A DNA stretch of 64,000 nt. It comes from Sesamum alatum (Eukaryota; Streptophyta; Magnoliopsida; Lamiales; Pedaliaceae). The stretch lies in the NCBI GenBank assembly GCA_034509735.1, contig JACGWO010000007.1, positions 1,302,001-1,366,000 of the forward strand, written 5' to 3'. The translations under genes were made by a program, and so were the position numbers. The notes below the pieces were generated by a model. The model did not search any database. It was given only the letters and a program-made list of their open reading frames with translations, and was not told where the DNA came from. Below, in pieces: positions 32,911 through 42,752 of this stretch (positions within the stretch are counted from its first letter, which is position 1; each line of letters starts with the position of its first letter).

Positions 32911-33784
32911 ATGCGAGCAAAAACTGTTCAATCAAAAAAGAATGGACTTGGGCTGGAAATCGGGAAAGGAATGTTGAATTGAGGCGAGAAATGAGGACCT
33001 GCAAAACAAGGGCTAGCGCTTCAACGCTCAAGTCAATAATTTGATAGAAAAAGATGATTTAAAAACACAATAAATGTGAGTATGAAAGCGTGTTAGGTGT
33101 AGCATGAGACAATTGTGAAGCGTCTGAAAAAATTAGAAATTCGTTACCCATTAAGGGTGAAGACGGGGTATTTATGGGTGAAAGAGACTTCTTGGGTTGA
33201 GAAGTCTAACAGAGTTAAGACTCTTAGAGGATGCGAGAATGAGGACTCTTTGCTTTCGGGAGAGAAGAGAGTGGATAACTCCTTCTGGAACTTCACCCGA
33301 GTATAGGGGGAAAAGGAGGAGGTCATGACCCTCATTCTGAGAGTAGGATGGTCCTCGAGGGAACCTTGGCATTTTAAGATAGGGGTAGCCCTCTCGGACT
33401 GTGGGAGCATGTCAGTGATTTGACCGTTGTGACGCGAGACGCTTTGTACTTCAGGCGCGTGAGCTGATATTTCTGCAAACGCGAGAATGGTTACCTGTTA
33501 ACAACCCCCTGGGTGTTGGTAATCGCCCAATCCCTGGCGGTTACCTGGCGCACCTACGTGTAACCGTAGCAGACCACCCCTCCATTTTCCTTTTAACTTC
33601 AACAGATTTGATTTCTTCACCCCCCCCCCCCCCCCCCCCCACGATTTCGGAGAGAGGAAAATCGTACTCTTGCCTTCTTGCTCTCTGTTCCTCCTCCTTG
33701 TAAGTGCCTTATCACCTTAAACTTTATATCTTTTGTTGTTCTCCTTGGAAAAAAAACTGGTACTTTTTGTAAAAAGAAAAAAAA
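32911..33784. other. LTR-like/leader sequence of a Tat-type relic, with poly-C tract
   Basis: It has a TATA-like GGGTATTTATGGGTG, GC-rich blocks and a 21-base C run at 33620-33640, then leads into the antisense ORF. On the minus strand this would be the region between pol and the 3' LTR, including a G-run that could act as a polypurine tract. The assignment is by analogy with 55.7-57.4 kb. Confidence 0.45.
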
Positions 33785-36190
33785 ATGGTGTCATCTGATG
33801 AGTCTATTCGTCTGATTAGGGAAAAATAGGTAGGCGATGATGCCGGCGAGGCCACCTTAGAGGGGCCATTCTAGTTCTTCCTCGCACGGAGGGGGTTGCC
33901 GGTGGAGTATCCAGAATGCGGCAAGGGCGCCTCGTCATTTGTTAGATAAGCCTCCTAGTGGGGGCGAGGATTCTACCGGCGACGAAGAAGAGGTGGCAGA
34001 CTCATCCCCCAGGGAGGAGGCGGAGCCTCTCGTCGCTGGCGGGGAAGGAGTGAGGGAAAGCAGCCCCATCCTTCTAGAGGGGGTCTCCTCCTCTCTCCAG
34101 GCTTCTGACCTTGGGGCTTTTAGTGCTGACTTCCATATTCCCTCTGACTTCACTCTCCTGGTCCCCTCTCCTAACTGTCGGCCTGATCTCCCCCCTCCCA
34201 ACTGTTTATGTTTTTTTGTTGCCCAGCTGAAAGCGGGTCTTCTCTTCCCCATCCTGTATTTTTATGGAGATGTTGCTCGCACCTTTGGGGTCCCCCTGAA
34301 CCAATTGGCCCCCAACTCTTTTCATCTTTTGGCTAGTTTTTCCATGGTTTTTAAGTTTCATAGTCTTTACTCCACTGGTCAGGACTTCTTGTCCTGTTTT
34401 CAATTGAAAAAATCTAAACCAGGCATCTTCCACTTTTCCCCCCGTCGAGGGGTGAATTTTCTTCCTGCTCTGAGTGCCCCTAAGTTATGGCGGGGCAGTT
34501 TTTTCTATGTACTTCTTCCTTCTCCTTAGGATTTTCCTTATGACTGGTTGTACGAACGCCCTCCCCTTGTCTCTTTTCCATTCATGATTGGGGCCCTGTT
34601 ATGACTTTCCTCATCGAAGACCTCAACTCCCGGCCATATGATTGCTGGGGGTTGATCGAGGAGAGGCTTCTGTCCCGCTTCAGACTCAGCTCAAGTGTGG
34701 TCCCCTTGGAGGAGTCACTGGGTATTTTAGTTGTCTCTTGCGCACTTTTTTTATTTTTATTTTTTGATCTTGCTCCTTCTTACTTTGTATTGATGTTTGT
34801 TGTGTTCCTGAAGAGTGCATCATGTTCAATAAGTACTTGAGAAGCGGCATCTAGGGCGGCTTAGGGAGTCGTCAGGAGATACCACCCAGCCGCCCCTCTA
34901 AGGGACTCCCTCTTCTGTCGATTCTAGGGGGAAGCGGGCTGCCTCAAGCCCTCAGAGCTCCTCTAAGCGAGCCAAGGGGGCCTTCTCCTCCGTTGTCCCT
35001 CTACAAGTGTCCACTCAATCTGGGCAGTTACTCCGCCCATTCTGCCCCCTCCTTCTCGGGACACCAATAGCTCCTCTTCATGTCGCCAAAGGTTCGCTCC
35101 TGAGTGGGGTCTCTTCCCCCACCAATCTCTGGTGAAGGACCCGGAGGGAGGCAACTCCTTGGCCATAGACGACCTGAAGGGGGCTCTGCTACCTGGGGAT
35201 AGGAAAGCTCTTGCCTCCACCTCTCGAGAGGACTTGTTGGGACTTCTCGCAGGCTATCATGCCTGGGTATTCTTATATCTTTCCCTTTTTACTTTCTCCC
35301 TTGTCTCGATTGCTGATGTATGTTTCCTTCTCAAGCAAGCGCGGTACTGGGCGAAGTAATCTCGCGCCCTCAAGTCCCGCCTCCTCCTCCTTCAGATGGT
35401 AAGAGGAAGAAGCTGGAGAAGAAGGTGGATCGTCTGGCGGGGGAGCTGACCAAGGTCAAGGCGGCTAGAAGGCAGCCTAGGAGCTAGCCTGGGCGGCTAA
35501 AGAGGGGGCCTAAGTGGCAGAGGACAAAATGGAGCAGTTGTAGAAGCAACTGATGGTGGTGACAGAAAGCCAGTCCACTGCCCTGTCGAAGGCCCGGGAA
35601 CAAGCTTCCAAAGATTTTCCCAACTCCTCATAGGGGCGTGAGTACTTGGAGGCCTACTGGGAGAGCCGCCTCACTGAATTCAGGAAGTCCGACGACTTCA
35701 AGACGGAGCTACGGCGTAGGGTTGGTCCCTTCCTGGAATATGGCTTCAAGGCATGCAACAACAATTCGTTGCCCAGGGTTGTCCTCCTCAGGGCGTGGAG
35801 GCTTCTTTCCTGGACTTTGAGGCGGTCCTAGACGGGGCTCCTGATCCTTTTACTCCCTCACTCCATGTGCCAAGTCCCCCCGGTGGCCTCAGGTACCAAG
35901 TTACCTAGGTTGTTTGCTGTAATAACCCCCATTCTTAGATTCTTAAATGACATGTCTGGTCACTTCCTCTCAGAGGAGGAGTTGGACCTGATAATGGACA
36001 CGGCCATGAAGGAAGTAAGGAATCCTGTTGAAGTCCCTGAGGAGGAGAAAGAGCCTACTGAGGAGGATGTCGCCGCCCCAGCGCCTGCTGTCGCTGCCTC
36101 CCCCCAAAGAGGACTTGCCCGCCGAAATTGCCCCCCTGCTACTGAGAAGGAAGGAGTGGAAGGAAAGAAGAAGGCCCCGCATATGGGCCT
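33785..36190 (+). pseudogene. Degenerate antisense ORF of a Tat-type gypsy element
   Basis: It starts at ATG 33785 (MVSSDESIRLIREK, then stop). The long frame at 33939-34529 has an acidic N-terminus and then TLLVPSPNCRPDLPPPNCLC, LFPILYFYGDVARTFGVPLN, QLAPNSFHLLASF and FHFSPRRGVNFLPALSAP. That is the domain named putative gypsy-type transposon (Pfam Transposase_28) in plant elements. A lysine-rich coiled-coil-like part follows (KRKKLEKKVDRLAGELTKVK at about 35400) and then EYLEAYWESRLTEFRKSDDF (35640 onward). It breaks off near 36190 at a MITE fragment. Many stops and shifts make it dead. The ORF at 57417-59443 has the same layout; no pol remains beside this copy. Confidence 0.7.
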
Positions 36191-36195
36191 TTTTT

Positions 36196-36455
36196 AGCAT
36201 ATTTAGTCCTGTGTTGATAATTTTGATCCCACTCTCACTCGAGTAGATATCATTTTTTGTCCAATAAGTATATGTCGTCGGGATCAAATTTATCAACACA
36301 TGACTAAATTTGTTAAAAAAAAAAAAGGACCAAATTTGATATGTGCTGGACTAAATTTGTCAAAAAAGGATTGAATGTGTAAACGGAGTAAGTTACAGGA
36401 CAAAAAATGCTAACGACCTAAAATTACTGGACTAAAAATATAATTTTACCTTTAT
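36196..36455. mobile_element. Left-truncated MULE-like MITE
   Basis: Matches the right two-thirds of the element at 14756-15110 (TATATGTCGTCGGGATCAAA, ending AAAAATATAATTTTACC). The left part is replaced by the Tat relic. Confidence 0.75.
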
Positions 36456-36539
36456 AATTTTCTAACAAATACAATTTTTGAGCCGTGTCTGGACTCGTGG
36501 TACTAACTAGTATATTCTTTAAATACAAACTACTTGCAT

Positions 36540-36753
36540 ATATGTACGTAGTTTCTTTTTTAAGAAAAGAAATGGAGACAATTCTTCTTTATTCACAATG
36601 GCTATATATGTATCAATACTTTTTTTTTACACAGTAAGTATAATAATATATGTACATAGTTTCTTTTTTAAGAAAAGAAATGGAGACAATTCTTTTTTAT
36701 TCACAATGGCTATATATGTATCAATACTGTTTTTTTACACAGTAAGTATAATA
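36540..36753 (+). repeat. Recent tandem duplication, 108-bp unit
   Basis: Two nearly identical copies, each with TAGTTTCTTTTTTAAGAAAA, CAATGGCTATATATGTATC and ACACAGTAAGTATAATA. The GTTTCTTT anchor is at 36551 and 36659. It ends less than 100 bp from the 3' end of the gene on the minus strand. Confidence 0.85.
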
Positions 36754-36836
36754 CACTTGTTGTGTAATTAATCATTTTTTTAAAAATATACAATAATCAT
36801 ATTGTATTATATTTGTCATATAATTGATACAAATGC

Positions 36837-38114
36837 TTAAACATGTAGTACAAACCTAGGCAGACACCCAACTAAAGAGAGTGCAATGATAAAGAGTACA
36901 ACAAATTCAAAACTATCCATGTATAACCCTCTATCATGATCCCCCCACTGCTCCCTTCTACCCCTCATCATCTGCTGCATGCCATGAATATTAGAAACTC
37001 TTCCCTTCATTTGATCATGAACACGGGAACTGTGAACCACCTTCTCGCCTATGTCGCTGCTACTGGTCGAGGACTCATGATCAGATTCCTCGACTAATGA
37101 GGAATCATCGCTATTTGTGTCGGTCGACGTATCTTCCATACCATCTCTCATCATCCGTAAAGGCTGAAGCGGAGGCAGAGATGAAGGCGGAGGTGGCGGT
37201 GGAGGCGGAGGCGGAGGAGGTGCCGGAGATGGAAGTGAAGGTGGGGTTTTGCCCCTTGGTTTTGCAGGTGGAGTTGTGGTGACGGAGTCAACACTTTTCC
37301 TCATCGGAGATGCATATGTCCTATGAATGGAATTAACAAACATAACACATACCAATATTAAATTATTTTTTTTAATAGTACAGTAGGAGAGTCAGTATGC
37401 CTCATAAAGAAATAATTAAATATACATATATCATAAAGAAATAAATATTAAATATAATTAATTATTGAATACCTCAATTTTTTGGCCACCCTCGACTCTG
37501 CCGGTGGAATTTCCACGCTGACTCTGCCATCCCAGAACACATCCCTCATGAACCCAAAATACCTGATTTAACATCTCAAGAAAATTAAATATTTCTTTTA
37601 TTTAAAAATAATTTATTATACCAAAAAAGAAATTAAATGAAAAAAAAAAAAGAAAAGTAAACAACTTGAGTCGTAGCAAGAAATCGCTGCAATTCTCCGG
37701 TACTCCTTCCACACGGAGCATCTCCAATCCGTCGTCGTTTGTCACGTATTTGAACACGATGCGGGCGTAGTCCAGTATGACCGATGGGTACAGTTCAATC
37801 CCGGTGAAGGAGTCATCCACCAGTACTAGGACCGTCCACGGCGGCGACACCCGCTCCCGTGCGCACCGCAGGATCCGGGACTGCTTGAACTTCCGGGTTT
37901 TGCCCGGCAGCAAATCCGGCAGCGGACAGTATACATCGTAGCTAAATCGGAACCCTAACCGCCGGTTGGTTAGGTTCCGAAGTTGCGTTATGAGCACGAA
38001 GATCTTACCCATGAACGGACCGGATGACGAAGCAATTGGATGTGTGGTTTCATGATCACGGGAAATCAGATCAAGGGCATGTAATTTTTCGACGGCAGGG
38101 ATTAAGGTGGTCAA
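36837..38114 (-). CDS. Unrecognised three-exon gene, proline-rich with hydrophobic tail
   Basis: Minus strand exons: 38114-37666, 37562-37473 and 37320-36837 (stop). Donors and acceptors are GT-AG and phases agree (RLK|YFGFMRDVFW..., AKKL|RTYASPMR). Exon 1 encodes a folded-looking region (GKIFVLITQLRNLTNRRLGF, WTVLVLVDDSFTGIELYPSV, GLEMLRVEGVPENCSDFLL). Exon 3 encodes a run of 12 prolines, a serine/aspartate-rich acidic stretch, and a hydrophobic C-terminus (FEFVVLFIIALSLVGCLP) suggesting a tail anchor. The start is unsettled: the open frame reaches 38114 but has no ATG there and meets a stop just upstream. The first in-frame ATG is at 38012 (MGKIFVLITQL), giving 306 residues; a missed 5' exon is also possible. 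I do not recognise the family. Confidence 0.65.
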
Positions 38115-38211
38115 GTGAGCATTTCATGATCACTCTTTTGTTTCTTAACAATCCTCTCTTTTTAACCTCAAGGCTCAATATATACATACGATAATCAATT
38201 ATTAAATACTA

Positions 38212-38430
38212 GGGTTAAATGCAATTATCCCTTGTGAAAAAATAACTAATAATTTATCTCCCTGTGTTATTCAAAATGCAGCAAACAACTCCCTCACAGG
38301 GGTTTTTTGCTCCGTTTTTAGGGGATTTTTTGCTCTATTTTTTAAAATACAGGGGATAAATCGCTATTTATTTTTTCAAATGGGTTTTTTTATACTTTGC
38401 ATATTATAAGGGGGTAATTGCAATTTCCCC
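38212..38430. mobile_element. Palindromic MULE-like MITE, perfect 10-bp target duplication
   Basis: 219 bp, GGGTTAAATGCAATTATCCC to GGGGGTAATTGCAATTTCCCC, with TTAAATACTA on both sides (38202-38211, 38431-38440). It lies about 100 bp from the 5' side of the minus-strand gene. Confidence 0.88.
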
Positions 38431-38530
38431 TTAAATACTAATTAAATGTAATAATAACTTTTATATTAAAAATTATTATAAAATATAAATATATGTTAAT
38501 ATGTATGGAACTCGAACCCCACGAATATGA

Positions 38531-38805
38531 GGAAAAATACAACCAACCCCCTCTGTGATATTATAAATAAGCAAATTATCCACCTATAAAAAAATAAATA
38601 GCAATTTACATCTTTGTGTTTTTTAAAATGAAGTAATTTTCCCCCTGTGTTTTTTTAGATGAAGCAATGTAACTTTGGACCCTGTGCTTTTTAGAATGAA
38701 GCAATTGAATTTCCTAAATAGGGAGATAAATTGTTTCATTTTAAAGAACACGAAGAGATAAATTCATTTTTTCTTTTCATAAGAGGATAAATTGCATTAA
38801 ACCCG
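38531..38805. mobile_element. Palindromic MULE-like MITE
   Basis: The left end GGAAAAATACAACCAACCC pairs with the right end AAATTGCATTAAACCC, and the arms share CACCTATAAAAAAATAAAT-type inverted phrases. Flanking ACGAATATG and ACAAATATG differ by one base. Confidence 0.65.
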
Positions 38806-39869
38806 ACAAATATGTCATATTTCATTATATGAAAAAACCTAAAAACATTATTCTAAATGTTTGACTATGTTTGCAAATTGTTCTTCAGTATATTTATATA
38901 TTAAAGAAAACTCTAAGAAATACTCGCAAATATCTCTATCTTTTTTTATATTAAAAAAAAACTAAAAATAAAAGATAAAATCAAACAGATTTTAATATTT
39001 TCCCCTGTGCTGAAAAATGGAGATAACATGTGCTGACAGCTGACGATTATATTTAGTCCTCCACGATAGAGATACCTCGCTGCAATTTTGGTCCCAAAAT
39101 TTATGAATTTGATATATTTGATTCTCTTTTTTTGTTTTTTGATTTGGAAAATATATACATATATATATATATATATTTGCTACATTTGGTATCATGTGAT
39201 AAAAAAATTGTGGTATTTTTTTGCTTCAAATGCTACATTTTTTTGGCCTGTAGAATTAAATATGCTAAACCCGTAAATTATAAAATCAAAAATGTAACCC
39301 TCTATATCCTATCGGATCAAAAGCATAATTTTTCCTATGCACGATATTCAACGTTGATTGCAATAGTTTTAATTCTTTTCATGAAAATAAGTTTTAATAA
39401 AATAATTGTAACATGAATGGGTAATATTTTGCGTGCTATGTGGATATACGAGATGAGGGGCTAACTGTTGACTTGGGACAGAGATGTTGCGGTCTTCTTT
39501 TATTTTTATCTTTTGCGATAATTACAACGTCTTTTTCTAAAATTTGGTGTTATTATATATATATATATATATATACCTATTGTGATTTAAAAAATTATAT
39601 CTAGTATTCTTAAGATTTGCTTTCGTCTAACAAATAAATCCCTTTGTTAATTAAAACTCATCAAATTTATAGGTATTAACAAAAAAAAAAATCGATGAAA
39701 ATTTATATTTACCCCCTTCAATTGACTTATTAACGACTTATTGCAGATCAAATAAATTTTTTTATAACCGAACTATCCTTATATATCTTCACACGTTATT
39801 ACATATAAGGAGATACATGTTCACTCTTATAAGGGTAATTTGTAGAATAAATATCAGTGAATTAATTTA
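38806..39869. other. Spacer with partial GGGTAATTAC-type repeat
   Basis: 39510-39860 is a truncated copy of the repeat at 24856-25370. AT dinucleotide runs occur near 39160 and 39555. No gene is supported. Confidence 0.5.
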
Positions 39870-40294
39870 GGGTAAATTACATCTAACTCCCCTGATTTTT
39901 GGCATAATTTTAAATACCCCCTCGTTATTTAAATATTACAGATATCCCCCTAAAGTTTGTGACCATCTAACAAATAACCTATTTCCATCAATTTTTATAG
40001 GTGAACTGACCAAAATGCCCTTATGCACCGAATTATTTTTATTTAATTATTAAAAATTTTTTGGACTACAATGTGTAGGGAAAGGTTTCTTAAATTTTTT
40101 ATACAGAGGAGCAATAATGTAATTTGCCTTGGCCGATTTTTCTATAATTTTAATAAATAAATTTAAGGGCAAAATGATCAATTTCAAGCCTTTGGTTAAA
40201 AATTATAAACTTCAAGGGTATTTGTAATTTTTCAAATAACGAGAAGATATTTATAATTACGTCAAATCTTAAGGAAAATAGATATAATTTACCC
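39870..40294. mobile_element. MULE-like MITE
   Basis: GGGTAAATTACATCTAACTC to GATATAATTTACCC, 425 bp, with flanks ATTAATTTA and ATTAATTAA (one mismatch). Same family as 25734-26174. Confidence 0.8.
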
Positions 40295-40473
40295 ATTAAT
40301 TAAATATCAACGCAATCTCAACATCAACATTCCACAATCTTAATTGAAAATTTTGAAAGAAAAATAGAGACTATGAAACACATTGATGAAGATATGCATC
40401 TGACTCAGAAAAAACATACCGAATGTTGATGTTGAGATTGTATTGATGTTTTCAATTTATTCTTTTTTAAATA

Positions 40474-40882
40474 GGGTGAATTATAATGACCTCTCTTGAT
40501 ATTTGGCATAATTATGGATATATCTTCGTTGTTTCAAAAATTACAAATATCCTCATGGGTTTGTAACCGTCTAACAAATAATCCATTTTCATCCATTTTT
40601 ATGGGTGAAGTAACCAAAATGTCCTTATACAAATTGAATTATTTTTAAAAATTTTTAAATTTTTTTGGACAAAAATGCAAAGAGAGAGGTTTCTTATATT
40701 TTTTATACAGAGGAATAGTAACGTAATTTGCATGGGCTGATTTTTCTACAAATTAGAAGCAAAATAAACCATTTCAGGCTCTTAATTAAAAATTATAAAC
40801 CTCAAAAAGTATATATAAGTTTTAAAATAACGAAAATTATTTATAATTGTATCAAATACAGAAGAGATCAATGTAATTCACC
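40474..40882. mobile_element. MULE-like MITE
   Basis: GGGTGAATTATAATGACC to CAATGTAATTCACC with internal phrases shared with 39870-40294. The target duplication is not clear. Confidence 0.7.
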
Positions 40883-40942
40883 TATACTGAATATTCGTAG
40901 AGCTGAAATATTCAAACTAGAATTTGAAAAGCTCAGCAGTAG

Positions 40943-42206
40943 TTCGTCATATGCATGATCACATGGAGGACATCATCACATTTTTGGTTTACTAGATTTT
41001 CTGAACTTTCTATCACATTCTTTAATTAATTTTAATAAAAATAATATTATCATTAAACTGATTGAATGAGACTTTATAAGAAAAAAATAAAAAAAATAAA
41101 GGATTATTGGGTGTGTTTGACTTTGGGACTACGATGGACGGTTTAGGATTTCATGATTTTATATCATCGAGTTTTTTTCTTCCCCTTGAAAAAAAAACTT
41201 TCCAATTTTCTACTTCTATTTTTATTTTTATTCAAATATTATAATTTAACGTGAATTTAATTAATATTAAGATGGTTTGAATTCTTGTATCCAAATTACT
41301 TCAAACAAACTGTACATAAAAATATTGATCCGAGGTCGCCCTGTTCTAGGTCACAGGTAGCATATAATCTCCTCAAATGACTGCTTGGGACCTGAGAAAA
41401 GAAGATCATTAGGCTAGCTCGGAGCTTTCTCAGCGAAGGCCCTCCGATGCCTAAGTCAAATAGTAGTTCGAGATAAAAGGGTGCGATCTAGTAGTCCGAA
41501 CTTGGTGCAATAAATTCGTACCTTAAATGTGTCGGACGGGGGTATTTATAGGGCTTGAAAAGCCCACTTGCTCTGAGCCAGTTGACACTATTCTGATACA
41601 TTTTTCAGGTAATCATTGCCTTTTCTGACTGACGATAGGTTCGGACGACCTACGTCGGGTCGACCTAGACTGGTCCGACCTAGGCGTCTAGGCAAACCCA
41701 GTCCGCGAATGCCTTGGGCCTGTTTTAATTCTTTGGGCCACTAGGGCCCGTTAACACTTTTGGGCCAATACCCACATCAAATATTCAATGTTGTATTTGG
41801 ATAAAAGGATTTAGATTTTAAGGGAGAATTTAAAATAAGTATCTCACATGAATCCATATTAAATGGATTTGAAATTCATTATAATGCCACAAAATATAGT
41901 TTAAAATAAGAGTTCAAGAATTTAAAGTATTTTGTTGTACGAATTTATCAAAATAAGTTTGATGAATTTGTTATTATGAATTTGATATTTTTCGATCCAA
42001 ATTCATCAATGCACCCATAATATAAATTAATTAATGAAAAATTTAACATATATATGTATATATATATACTTGTAAGCTCTAATTAAACACGCATCTTTAC
42101 AATTACATTTTTTTTCAAAACCTTAATTATAATATAAAATAAAATATATATCTGTCTAATCACATTAGAATCCTTCCAACATTCTCTCTCTATATATACT
42201 AACTGT
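40943..42206 (-). repeat. Right arm of the large inverted duplication
   Basis: Reverse complement of 31735-32542, interrupted by the solo LTR at 41336-41779. Removing that insert restores colinearity. It ends at 42206, where Helitron sequence takes over, so no copy of the membrane-protein coding region is present on this side. Confidence 0.9.
41336..41779. mobile_element. Solo LTR, 444 bp, with 5-bp target duplication
   Basis: Begins TGATCC and ends CACATCA, flanked by AATAT on both sides (41331-41335, 41780-41784). It has a TATA-like GGGGTATTTATAGGGC. It is GC-richer than the surroundings and has no internal region. The homologous place in the left arm (about 32160-32170) is the empty site. 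Confidence 0.9.
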
Positions 42207-42712
42207 TGTGGCACGCTGTTTCTGCATGCGTATAATAAATATTTTTTTGTGCTTTAAAATATATTATTATAAATAAAAGCAAAATATAAACCATTACATC
42301 ACATTAAAAAATAAAAAAAAAATAATTATCAGTTAGTGAAACTTTGGAAGTTAAATAAGTTGGTTATCTATATCTATACTATTATATAAAGAAAACCCCC
42401 TCCACATTCACGAACGGCGGTTAATTACACCGTTACACCATTTTTTATAAGGTCAAAAATGCCCTTCAACCGATAATATAATCAACTTATTTAACTTTCA
42501 AAATTTCATAAATTAATAAATTAGTTTCTTTTATCTTTTTATTTTTTTTAATGTGATGTAATGGTTTATAGTTTGCTCTTATTTATAATAATAATAATAT
42601 ATTTTAAAACGCAAAAGCATATTTATTATATGCACGCAGGAATGGCGTGCCATGACAGCTAGTATTATCGGTTAAAAGATATTTTTAACCTCACAAAAAA
42701 TAGTGTAACGGT
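42206..42712 (-). mobile_element. Outer Helitron relic, split by an inner copy
   Basis: 42206-42372 and 42663-42712 together read, on the minus strand, as one copy of the same Helitron family: an end with GGCACGCC-like hairpin and GTTAG near 42206, then a continuous interior across the gap (AACTTATTTAACTTCC, then ACCGATAATA). Its 5' end is missing; tRNA-Gly fragment sequence begins near 42713 instead. Confidence 0.7.
42373..42662 (+). mobile_element. Non-autonomous Helitron, 290 bp
   Basis: It starts TCTATACTATTATATAAAG and ends with hairpin TGGCGTGCCA, six bases and CTAG. The flanks are A and T with no target duplication, all as expected for Helitrons. It has no coding capacity. Confidence 0.8.
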
Positions 42713-42752
42713 GTAGATCCGGGTTCGGTCCCGACAAATGCATTCCCTAATC
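42713..42752 (+). pseudogene. tRNA-Gly 3' fragment
   Basis: GATCCGGGTTCGGTCCCGAC then AAATGCA corresponds to the T arm and 3' acceptor half of tRNA-Gly at 29732-29803. The homology continues downstream (CATTCC, TTGTGAATATCAATATTTAA against 29803-29875). The 5' half is missing. Confidence 0.75.
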
